Source of the DNA: a virus
DNA: 41,967 nt
IMG/VR virus record: IMGVR_UViG_3300019776_000166
Location: 1-41,967 of that record
Strand: one strand, 5' to 3'
The number at the start of each line of letters is the position of its first letter. The first letter of the stretch is position 1. The notes beneath the pieces are model-generated. The model searched no databases. It was not told where the DNA came from and saw nothing but the letters and a program-made list of their open reading frames with translations. Position numbers and translations under genes: made by a program. Shown piece after piece: positions 36,175-41,967 of this stretch.

Positions 36175-37151
36175 TGGCAAACATAACAAAGCGCGGCAAC
36201 AACTGGCAGGCCAGAACTAATTGTAAGGGCGTTCGACAATCTGCCACATTCCCTACTAAAGCAGAGGCCGTAGCATGGGCAACTCAAGTAGAGAATGAAA
36301 TCCTATCTGGGGCGCGCGGCAAAGTAAAGGCAGTGACCTTTGGAAAACTATTGCAAGAGTATGCAGAAAAGGTATCACCATCAAAGCGAGGTGGCAAATG
36401 GGAAATCACCCGCATTGCCTTAATTTGCAAGGATGAAATAGCATTAGTCAAACTATCAGAATTATCTGGGCCTGACTTTGCTAAATGGCGCGATAGACGC
36501 CTGCAAAGTGTATCGGCTGCATCAGTACGCAGAGAATGGAATATCCTCTCTGCTGCTATCAATATAGCAATTAAAGAATGGGAATGGCTATCAGTTAATC
36601 CAATGATGTCAGTTAAGCGCCCTGTATCCCCGCCATCTAGGGAGCGCATCTTTACCGATACCGAGATCGAGTTGCTATGCCATACGCTAGGTTATGACGC
36701 TAATAAAAAGCCACAAACTGTTACGGCTAGAGTCGGGGCTGCCATGTTATTTGCCATAGAAACGGGCATGAGAGCTGGGGAAATTGTGGCTTTAAAGTGG
36801 TCAGATGTGGATAAGACTGTGGTTCAAGTGCGCCAGGGCAAGACCGATGCTGCCACCAGAAGAGTGCCGTTATCTAAGGCAGCGCAATCTATTTTAGGTA
36901 ATTTACCCAAAGATTCTGAGTTTTGCTTTGATATAAACACTAAGCAGATTGATTCTCTATTTAGAAAAGCCAGAGATAAAGCCTTGATTGAAGGCCTGCA
37001 TTTTCACGATACCAGAGCAACGGCTGTGACAAGGTTAGCTAAAAAAGTAGGAATACTAGATTTGGCCAAGATGATCGGACATAAAGATCTACGGATGTTG
37101 CAAATTTATTACCGAGATTCAGCAGAAGAAATTGCCAAGCGCCTAGATTAG
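36174..37151 (+). CDS. int: Tyrosine site-specific integrase
   Basis: The 325-residue product has an N-terminal arm-binding domain (GNNWQARTNCKGVRQSATFP), a SAM-like core-binding domain (about 55-150) and the catalytic domain with R200 (ETGMRAGEIVALKW), K223, H278-x-x-R281 (FHDTRATAVT), H303 (IGHKDLRML) and nucleophile Y312 or Y313 (QIYYRDS). All catalytic residues are present, so it should be active. It integrates the phage circle at attB in a tRNA gene. It ends tail to tail with the phosphoesterase gene, overlapping by four positions. Confidence 0.95.
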   Translation: MANITKRGNNWQARTNCKGVRQSATFPTKAEAVAWATQVENEILSGARGKVKAVTFGKLLQEYAEKVSPSKRGGKWEITRIALICKDEIALVKLSELSGPDFAKWRDRRLQSVSAASVRREWNILSAAINIAIKEWEWLSVNPMMSVKRPVSPPSRERIFTDTEIELLCHTLGYDANKKPQTVTARVGAAMLFAIETGMRAGEIVALKWSDVDKTVVQVRQGKTDAATRRVPLSKAAQSILGNLPKDSEFCFDINTKQIDSLFRKARDKALIEGLHFHDTRATAVTRLAKKVGILDLAKMIGHKDLRMLQIYYRDSAEEIAKRLD

Positions 37152-38104
37152 ACCTTGATCTTTTCGCCGCGCCACCATACATGATCCTCATCGATCACTT
37201 CGCACAACTCTGGTGGCATTAACTTTCCATCTTTAATCGTACCCATCGCCCACCCTTGACGCCAGTTGCGCGGGTTATCTTCCATGTATCCGAATTGAGC
37301 GCCCCAAGGATCAGCCAAAGTACCCGTATCTACCCCATATCGCGTGCCGTTATAGTCTGACCACCTAGACATACCAAGCGCGTGCAAGTGCCCAGTAAAG
37401 AATGATGTGCCGCCTTTAAGGATATTGTTGTAGGTTGCGTGAACCCCGTTATGCCATCGATGCTTAACCATGACATCATCGTTGATCATTAGTGACCAGC
37501 AAGAAGTCCATCCTGGCAGATGATCGTCCAGGGTAAATCCTTTGACCTTCTCATACTGAGGCACAAACCCAGATAATTTAGTATCGAATCGAATACAGTG
37601 ATTACCAATCGTGCGAATGAATTTAGTAGCACCACCTTTGCAAGCCTTTTCTAATTCACTTAATCGCTCTTGGACGGCCTCTAGTTCTTGCTGGACAGTT
37701 GGCCTTGCTTCGTACCCTATCCTGCTGTGTGAGCTGATTGAAGTGCCATCTAGGATGTCGCCGTTGGCTATTAATAATTTAGGCTTGATTGTCGGCAGCA
37801 GCTTTAACAATGAGCGATGCGCTGTACTAATTAATCCAGGAAAGTAATGGGCATCTGAAAAGACCACAAATGTACCATTGGCCATATCGACTTTGATACG
37901 CACCTTATCTTCTGGAATTGTCATTTTGTAGGGCGATGCGCTGTTATTGCAAGGCAGCACTATTCCATATTTAGATTGAATCCGTACCCGCCTATGATTG
38001 ACATTGCGAATGTTCATGTCTAATTGATTAGCAACTTTAGAAGGCGATTGCAGATCCATCCATACCTTAATGAATTGATCATCCGAATACTTTGGCGTTG
38101 ACAT
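37148..38104 (-). CDS. Metallophosphoesterase with N-terminal HTH
   Basis: The 318-residue protein contains the calcineurin-like motifs in order: FSDAHYF (D84, H86), ANGDILDG (D116), IGNHCIRF (N168, H169), KHRWHNGVH (about 215-222) and TGHLHALG (H239, H241). Residues 1-50 look like an HTH (DDQFIKVWMDLQSPSKVANQ). Phage enzymes of this group can act on nucleotides, DNA ends or nucleic-acid phosphates; the substrate cannot be read here. It is the last late gene, convergent with integrase. Confidence 0.85.
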   Translation of the reverse strand: MSTPKYSDDQFIKVWMDLQSPSKVANQLDMNIRNVNHRRVRIQSKYGIVLPCNNSASPYKMTIPEDKVRIKVDMANGTFVVFSDAHYFPGLISTAHRSLLKLLPTIKPKLLIANGDILDGTSISSHSRIGYEARPTVQQELEAVQERLSELEKACKGGATKFIRTIGNHCIRFDTKLSGFVPQYEKVKGFTLDDHLPGWTSCWSLMINDDVMVKHRWHNGVHATYNNILKGGTSFFTGHLHALGMSRWSDYNGTRYGVDTGTLADPWGAQFGYMEDNPRNWRQGWAMGTIKDGKLMPPELCEVIDEDHVWWRGEKIKV

Positions 38105-38106
38105 AT

Positions 38107-38544
38107 TTATCCTAGTTTTCTAATCCAATAGCACGCGCCTTCTAATCCCCAGGGCTTGCTTGGCTTGTACATCTTGAATCCATTAGCAATTAAATTGTTT
38201 GCAGATGGGCAGTTGTTCGTTGTATCAGTGACTAGATGACTCCAGCCTTGTTTCTTGGCAAAGCGGGTACGCACGCGAATGAGTCGGTTATGTAAGCCAA
38301 GGCCACGATAGTCCCACTTCACCCCAGCTCGGCACATATATCCTGTATTGCGCCAACTGGCTGATGGAGTTACGCCACAAAATCCAATTGGTTTATTGCC
38401 GTCATAAGCCATCCACCAGTAACCAGAGTCAAATTCAATCAACTCATCTAGGCGAAAGAACTCACTGTGAAGTCGCTTGAGATCTTCTCTGATCCCTTCT
38501 TTTTGAATATCAACGAATTTAATTTTTAAATGGGTTGACTTCAT
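38107..38544 (-). CDS. GNAT-family acetyltransferase
   Basis: The 145-residue product has the GNAT fold pattern: substrate region WWMAYDGNKPIGFCGVTPSA, acetyl-CoA loop WDYRGLGLHNRLIRVRTRFA (R-G-x-G-L/x-x-L), and VTDTTNNCPSANNLIANGF (the N-x-x-S-x-x-L/I-I-x-x-G-F segment). The target could be a protein, small molecule or nucleic-acid base. It lies after the lysis genes together with the phosphoesterase, a typical place for accessory (moron-like) genes; here it is on the late strand. Confidence 0.85.
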   Translation of the reverse strand: MKSTHLKIKFVDIQKEGIREDLKRLHSEFFRLDELIEFDSGYWWMAYDGNKPIGFCGVTPSASWRNTGYMCRAGVKWDYRGLGLHNRLIRVRTRFAKKQGWSHLVTDTTNNCPSANNLIANGFKMYKPSKPWGLEGACYWIRKLG

Positions 38545-38550
38545 GGCCCG

Positions 38551-38763
38551 TCACTTTCGACCTGATAGGTGTTTTATCTTTTGTTGTATCTCAAAATCTT
38601 CGCGACATTCCGCGTTGCAGAAATGGCCACGATCAATATGCTCTTCGCAATACTTACAGTGACCCGTAAATTTCATGGGTTGGTTTTGTGATCTGGCAGC
38701 TTTGATAGCCAAGTCGCGATCCATCATTTCTTGATCGGTAGCGCGATCATAGATGTCACTCAT
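38551..38763 (-). CDS. Small zinc-finger protein after the spanin genes
   Basis: The 70-residue product (start SDIYDRATDQEMMDRDLAIK) carries HCKYCEEH and HFCNAEC, a four-cysteine zinc ribbon (C-x2-C ... C-x3-C), then a basic end. The ATG at 38763 has AAGG six bases upstream and overlaps the Rz gene; an upstream TTG-type extension lacks support. Similar zinc-finger proteins lie next to lysis genes in many Burkholderiales phages. Function unknown. Confidence 0.7.
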   Translation of the reverse strand: MSDIYDRATDQEMMDRDLAIKAARSQNQPMKFTGHCKYCEEHIDRGHFCNAECREDFEIQQKIKHLSGRK

Positions 38764-39259
38764 TGGCTGCCTTAATAGATTCAATTTGCGCTGCTACTTC
38801 GCGGTACTTTCTGTGGTTTTCGATTGAGGTGGCGAGTACGGAAGCAAGGTCAACGGGGGAGCTGATATTGTCAGTGCTGTCTGGGATTGAGGCTTCACCA
38901 CTTGCACTGGCGTTGAACAAGCGGATAAAGCCAAAGGTAACACGACAATTATCAGAACGCAGCCCAAAACTGTTAGCAGCATAGAGCGATCTAGCTTGCT
39001 CTTGATAGGTTGAACTTTTTGCTTGTTCTCTTCTGATAGTGGAAATGAATGACTCGGTTGCTTTGGCGTTTTTGGCTTGCTCGTCAAGGATTGCTTTGTT
39101 GATGGCTTCTTGACGGCTGGTTTTTTCACGGCCGATTTGGGCTTCGTAGTAGTTTTTTTCGTAGTTGTGACCAAGGTAGATTCCCCCTAAAAATGAGATG
39201 GCTGCTGCGATCAAAGTCGCGTACAGAGTATTAAGACCATTAGATAAGAATGAAAACAT
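38756..39259 (-). CDS. Rz: Inner-membrane spanin (Rz-like)
   Basis: From the ATG at 39259 the protein has 167 residues: one N-terminal transmembrane helix (LYATLIAAAISFLGGIYLGH), then a periplasmic coiled coil (EAQIGREKTSRQEAINKAIL; TESFISTIRREQAKSSTYQE) and a C-terminal helical part. This is the i-spanin design. The start overlaps the endolysin stop as TAATG. A smaller lipoprotein frame is embedded within it (38794-38982), which supports a lambda-type two-component spanin. Confidence 0.88.
   Translation of the reverse strand: MFSFLSNGLNTLYATLIAAAISFLGGIYLGHNYEKNYYEAQIGREKTSRQEAINKAILDEQAKNAKATESFISTIRREQAKSSTYQEQARSLYAANSFGLRSDNCRVTFGFIRLFNASASGEASIPDSTDNISSPVDLASVLATSIENHRKYREVAAQIESIKAANE
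38794..38982 (-). CDS. Rz1: Embedded outer-membrane spanin lipoprotein (Rz1-like)
   Basis: This 62-residue frame lies wholly inside Rz in the +1 frame. From the ATG at 38982 it reads MLLTVLGCVLIIVVLPLALSACS, a signal peptide with lipobox LSAC, then a proline-containing periplasmic part (SAPPLTLLPYSPPQSK). This is the normal make-up of Rz1. The open frame continues upstream to 39174 but those residues are Lys/Thr/Pro-rich and would place the signal peptide internally, so the internal ATG is chosen. No strong ribosome-binding site is seen. Confidence 0.85.
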   Translation of the reverse strand: MLLTVLGCVLIIVVLPLALSACSTPVQVVKPQSQTALTISAPPLTLLPYSPPQSKTTESTAK

Positions 39260-39747
39260 TACGCACCACCCATGCAAGTGTTGAACTCTTCAGTGCGGCG
39301 CTTGGTTAATCCTGGCTGCACTACGCCACCAGCTCGATTCCATTTCAGAATTTCTTGGCACGCACCCGTATAGTCTTGTTGATTGAGTTTTTGTACTAAG
39401 CTGGATTTACAGAAAGCGCCTGTACCGATGTTGTACGCCAGCGATAAATAGGCGTCATATTCACCTTGAGAAATGGGTACTTTGATGCACTGTTTAATAC
39501 CAGCAGCGTGTTCATCTGCACTGGTTAATAGTTGTCTTAATGCTTTAGGTGGAGTTGTTGTTTGACCCATCTTGACGCCTTTGGTTTCACCAAAACCAAT
39601 AGTCGGTACGCCAACAACATCTTTATAAGTCTGGCCAACATACCCTTCATTGACTGCAATAGTCACTAAAGCAGAAGCGCTGATGACCAGCGCTGCAACA
39701 TTCATGCGAATTTTGGGCGTACTTCGCTCTATGATGGGCGGATTCAT
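39259..39747 (-). CDS. SAR endolysin, T4-lysozyme family (GH24)
   Basis: The 162-residue protein has an N-terminal hydrophobic signal-anchor-release segment (VAALVISASALVTIAVNEG) rich in Ala, Ser, Val and lacking a cleavage site. The lysozyme triad follows immediately: E34, eight residues, D43, five residues, T49 (NEGYVGQTYKDVVGVPTIGF). The C-terminal part has SLAYNIGTGAFCKSSL and CQEILKWNRAGG. Like P21 endolysin, it would be membrane-tethered inactive and be released when holin depolarises the membrane. Overlaps both neighbours by a few bases. Confidence 0.92.
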   Translation of the reverse strand: MNPPIIERSTPKIRMNVAALVISASALVTIAVNEGYVGQTYKDVVGVPTIGFGETKGVKMGQTTTPPKALRQLLTSADEHAAGIKQCIKVPISQGEYDAYLSLAYNIGTGAFCKSSLVQKLNQQDYTGACQEILKWNRAGGVVQPGLTKRRTEEFNTCMGGA

Positions 39748-39947
39748 AAGCCCTCTTGAGCGACCAGTCGAGAGATAAATGCGCCTGATACTGTAACAAA
39801 CATCAGGCCACCAAATACATTCCTAGGAATGGCATCGGCAAATACTGGAATGACTACTTCTGCCCCGCTAAGAATACCCGCTACCAACATAAAGCGGATA
39901 GACCATCCTTTGCGTAGGATTGTTTTCCAGTTAGGATAGAGCTTCAT
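39744..39947 (-). CDS. Putative holin (two membrane segments)
   Basis: The 67-residue protein has a positive N-terminus and two hydrophobic segments (SIRFMLVAGILSGAEVVIPV and NVFGGLMFVTVSGAFISRLV). Proteins with this short layout and the P-R-N-x-F-G-G pattern lie just before SAR endolysins in many phages and are treated as pinholin-type or small holins. It overlaps the endolysin start (ATGA) and shares one base with the upstream gene. Which of this and the 39947-40153 protein is the holin and which the antiholin is not decided by sequence. Confidence 0.7.
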   Translation of the reverse strand: MKLYPNWKTILRKGWSIRFMLVAGILSGAEVVIPVFADAIPRNVFGGLMFVTVSGAFISRLVAQEGL

Positions 39948-40153
39948 TACGAAAAGATTTTTTTAATGCCAAGGGTTAGCAAAGAACCAATCGATCCTGC
40001 GGCCAATAACAATACATACAAGCCACCCTTACCTTGATTAATGGAAGCATTAATTGTGACCATTTCTTTTCTTAAAAGATGAATCTCGGTAGTGAGAGTT
40101 TTGACATCAGCCTGTAATGCGCCGAACTCTTTTGGATCGATTGCCCCAGTCAT
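39947..40153 (-). CDS. Coiled-coil, single-pass membrane protein (holin/antiholin type)
   Basis: The 68-residue product has a soluble N-terminal helix (IDPKEFGALQADVKTLTTEI, then HLLRKEMVTIN) and a C-terminal transmembrane helix (GLYVLLLAAGSIGSLLTLGI) ending in Lys residues. The layout resembles XhlA-type lysis-associated proteins. It is part of the lysis cassette, two bases after the fibre-module gene. Likely role: holin accessory or antiholin. Confidence 0.65.
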   Translation of the reverse strand: MTGAIDPKEFGALQADVKTLTTEIHLLRKEMVTINASINQGKGGLYVLLLAAGSIGSLLTLGIKKIFS

Positions 40154-40155
40154 GG

Positions 40156-40314
40156 TTAAGCCAATTGTTCGTCAGTCGGTTTAGGAAAAGTAGGATGCTC
40201 CCACTTTGCTATGTAATCGCCTTTGCCATCTAAATCATTTTGCAAAGTGATGACTGTCAGAAAGTCTTGCTGAGTTAGCTCAGGATAAAGAGCCATGATT
40301 TTTTCGTATAGCAT
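40156..40314 (-). CDS. XkdW-like small tail-module protein
   Basis: The 52-residue product (LYEKIMALYPELTQQDFLTV; then LQNDLDGKGDYIAKWEHPTF; end PKPTDEQLA) matches the pattern of XkdW-like proteins (I-M-x-x-Y-P, then D-G-x-G-x-Y-I-x-K-W and a P-x-P-T-x-E/Q-L tail). It is preceded by a textbook AAGGAG, and its ATG (40312-40314) overlaps the previous TAA as TAATG; a longer frame from 40347 is not supported. Likely a fibre-assembly helper. Confidence 0.7.
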   Translation of the reverse strand: MLYEKIMALYPELTQQDFLTVITLQNDLDGKGDYIAKWEHPTFPKPTDEQLA

Positions 40315-40835
40315 TATGCGCTCCTTACCATTGATGCTTGAAACCAAGTTAATGTTGATCCAGCCTGTGTTGTAAAAGTTCCAGCACCAGAACTAACAAA
40401 ATATATTTCAACATAATCTGTTGTTCCATTAAAATAGATTGTTCTTTGAACAGGAATTCCCGCGTACTGACCAGCAGCTCCACTAATGAATCCATTTGCA
40501 AAAAGCGAACCATTTTTATAAATCATTGGATATGAGTACGCATTTCCTGACACATTCGCTGATACAGCCGCTTGCACAGAATAATATCCAGCAATTGTTG
40601 GAGTAAAACGATAATTTATTGTTGAATCAAAGTTATTATTTGTATCCCATTCTTCAGTTTGAAATTGAATTTTTGTTGTAACTGATAATGTAATTGTTTG
40701 AGCAACACTTTGATATGCGCTAAATGTTGGCGCGGTTGATGCACCATTCAGGATATTCCCGTTCGCATTCAGTGGGCCGTTATCAGTCAATGCAGGGGTG
40801 GTTATCCCCGCTGTTCCATCTAATACGATAGTCAT
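40314..40835 (-). CDS. C1q-like tail fibre or head-fibre protein
   Basis: The 173-residue protein starts with a short fibre-type sequence ([20 protein letters not shown], then [11 protein letters not shown]) and then has a compact beta domain resembling the C1q/TNF jelly roll used by phage fibres ([70 protein letters not shown]). Such trimeric domains bind host surface structures. Its ATG overlaps the stop of the small gene before it. Confidence 0.75.
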   Translation of the reverse strand: MTIVLDGTAGITTPALTDNGPLNANGNILNGASTAPTFSAYQSVAQTITLSVTTKIQFQTEEWDTNNNFDSTINYRFTPTIAGYYSVQAAVSANVSGNAYSYPMIYKNGSLFANGFISGAAGQYAGIPVQRTIYFNGTTDYVEIYFVSSGAGTFTTQAGSTLTWFQASMVRSA

Positions 40836-41002
40836 GCTGTCACCTCATCTGCTGGCAAAGGCTGATTACCTTCGACTATCCATGCAAGATAGACTTGGTA
40901 GTCTGTGTTTGCTTCATCGAATGGGATGCAAGCGTTGTCTATTAAACGGGTTACAGAATCTTGTGCATTTGTTATTGGATTTAATTTTGTAAGTTTGTAC
41001 AT
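40832..41002 (-). CDS. Small tail-fibre-linked protein (assembly type)
   Basis: A 56-residue frame: [20 protein letters not shown], then [20 protein letters not shown] and a C-terminal NQPLPADEV. The YKLTK-x-x-P, I-P-x-D-E-x-N-x-D-Y-Q-x-Y-L-A-W layout is common in short proteins encoded immediately after phage fibre genes and related to tail-fibre assembly chaperones. GGAG lies eight bases before the ATG. The TGA overlaps the next ATG. The frame was found by direct reading. Confidence 0.75.
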   Translation of the reverse strand: MYKLTKLNPITNAQDSVTRLIDNACIPFDEANTDYQVYLAWIVEGNQPLPADEVTA

Positions 41003-41004
41003 TG

Positions 41005-41967
41005 TTATAGCTCCGCAGTTGCTGTTGAACCACTACCCCATGTTGCTGCTGCGGCTGTACTTTGCGCATATGCTGTGTCTATATATGGCACAACGGAGTC
41101 TGTTGCAGAATATCCAGTAACAGTTGGTGTAGCTCTTTTTGTTACTTTGTAAACCCAGTTGGCTGCACAAGAAGCGCCTCCAATACCAGGGGAGTTAATA
41201 CCGCCTGATAGTTTTTCAAAATATCGCTTACAAAGCATATCTTCTTGCTGATAGCTTCTAAACTCCCAAGTCGGAGCAGTGGTGTAAGTACCAGGGCGAA
41301 GATCAACGCCAGTGATGTAAAAGGTAGCGCCATTAGTGCCTACTACGGATGTTGCTCCTGTGGCTGAACGATATAAGCCAGTTGCCCATGCACCAGCAGT
41401 TCCACTAATTGTAGAGCCTACACCCAATCCCCAGTTAACACGAATACCAGCACCATTATTGGTTAACCAAGTTCCTGTTGTATCTCCAGCAATAGTTATG
41501 CTAATTTGTGTCCAAGTATTTGCAGAAGAAATTGTATAAGCAAATGGATAACTTCTATCTGCGGCACTATTGTATAAAGCACCACCAAAAGTTCCAGTTA
41601 AACTAGAGTAAACTAAAAACGAAAGCGTAACTGTTTTTGCATTGGCAGCCCCCCATCCAAAATCTGTCGTATTAAATCCTTCAATGGGTTGCTGTAAAGT
41701 AAAATAATCTCCAGCAGTCAAAGAATATGCTGAAGTAGATACGATTCCAAGGTAGTTAGTAAACCCTAATGGTGGTGTTATAGAGTTTAAATTTTGTTGA
41801 GCATTCATTTTTGATGCTTGACTATTAACTAATTGAAATCTATCTACTGTGTAAACACCGCCAGAACCGATTGAAATTAGAGCACCATTGTTTCTTTGAT
41901 CGATCTCCATTCGGCCATTGATGATCCTATTGACCATCCCCATGCGGCCACTGCCGATACTTGATCC
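41005..41967 (-). CDS. Tail fibre protein, main part (starts at 141 across the join)
   Basis: Together with 1-141 this encodes a 334-residue fibre. After the N-terminal lead, [19 protein letters not shown] and [20 protein letters not shown] are typical of a widespread aquatic-phage fibre family, followed by a carbohydrate-binding-like jelly roll ([60 protein letters not shown]). It is likely a receptor-binding protein. It is followed at three bases by the small assembly-type gene. Confidence 0.8.
   Translation of the reverse strand, partial: GSSIGSGRMGMVNRIINGRMEIDQRNNGALISIGSGGVYTVDRFQLVNSQASKMNAQQNLNSITPPLGFTNYLGIVSTSAYSLTAGDYFTLQQPIEGFNTTDFGWGAANAKTVTLSFLVYSSLTGTFGGALYNSAADRSYPFAYTISSANTWTQISITIAGDTTGTWLTNNGAGIRVNWGLGVGSTISGTAGAWATGLYRSATGATSVVGTNGATFYITGVDLRPGTYTTAPTWEFRSYQQEDMLCKRYFEKLSGGINSPGIGGASCAANWVYKVTKRATPTVTGYSATDSVVPYIDTAYAQSTAAAATWGSGSTATAEL
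41869..41967. repeat. Direct terminal repeat, right copy (closure overlap)
   Basis: Identical to bases 1-99. It is part of the tail-fibre coding sequence and is redundant once the genome is circularised. Confidence 0.95.

Larger units (their letters stand above)
1..41967. mobile_element. Complete temperate podovirus-type phage genome
   Basis: The window holds a full phage gene set: immunity, replication, recombination, integration, packaging, head, short tail and lysis modules, with no bacterial housekeeping gene. The ends overlap by 99 identical bases, so the genome is closed at 41,868 bp. The short-tail class follows from T7 gp11/gp12/gp14-like adaptor, nozzle and ejection proteins and from the absence of tail tube, sheath and tape-measure genes. 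Temperate lifestyle follows from repressor, excisionase-like protein, integrase and attP. Whether the DNA came from free virions, an excised circle or a prophage cannot be read from the sequence. Confidence 0.95.

Overview
The window is one complete, circularly closed genome of a temperate short-tailed phage (podovirus type). The first 99 bases recur exactly as the last 99 (1-99 = 41869-41967) and one tail-fibre gene reads across the join, so the real molecule is a 41,868-bp circle cut at an arbitrary point. The virion gene order (terminase, portal, Bbp19-like protein, scaffold, Bbp17-like capsid, Bbp16-like cement protein, T7-like adaptor, nozzle and ejection proteins) resembles Bordetella phage BPP-1 and its relatives, but no reverse transcriptase or diversity-generating cassette is present. 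The attP candidate matches the 3' end of a proteobacterial tRNA-Leu. A betaproteobacterial host (perhaps a freshwater Burkholderiales such as Polynucleobacter) fits, but this is inference from family resemblance and moderate base composition.

The regulatory plan is lambda-like. A LexA/CI-type repressor (30187-30825, +) is followed by a small membrane protein and a strong terminator. Divergent from it, a promoter drives Cro-like and CII-like regulators, a DUF1376 replication protein, NinB and NinG, then the terminase genes (30112 down to 25432, -). A second early promoter at about 31123-31151 (+) drives a structured 240-nt leader, then Bet/RecT recombinase, YqaJ exonuclease, a lipoprotein, SSB, many tiny genes, an excisionase-like HTH protein, attP and the tyrosine integrase (to 37151). 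Three copies of a 15-bp operator-like element sit in these two promoter regions.

The late genes all lie on the minus strand and run from about 25.4 kb down to 1, through the join, and on from 41967 to 37148: cupin-like and small head proteins, portal, decoration-type proteins, scaffold, capsid, adaptor and nozzle. Next come a T7 gp14-like protein, a transglycosylase ejection protein and a giant 2748-residue polyvalent ejection protein. Tail fibres and fibre chaperones follow, then two small holin-type membrane proteins, a SAR endolysin, nested Rz/Rz1 spanins, a zinc-finger protein, a GNAT acetyltransferase and a metallophosphoesterase that meets the integrase tail to tail.

Most worth a second look: a 10-bp motif, GTGCGCGTAC on the late strand, present just after a stop codon in each of four late intergenic gaps; the structured early leader; a 68-nt element carrying the tmRNA signature GGATTCGAC between a GGGGC/GCCCC stem; the attP with flanking 16-bp arm-type repeats; and the giant polyvalent protein.
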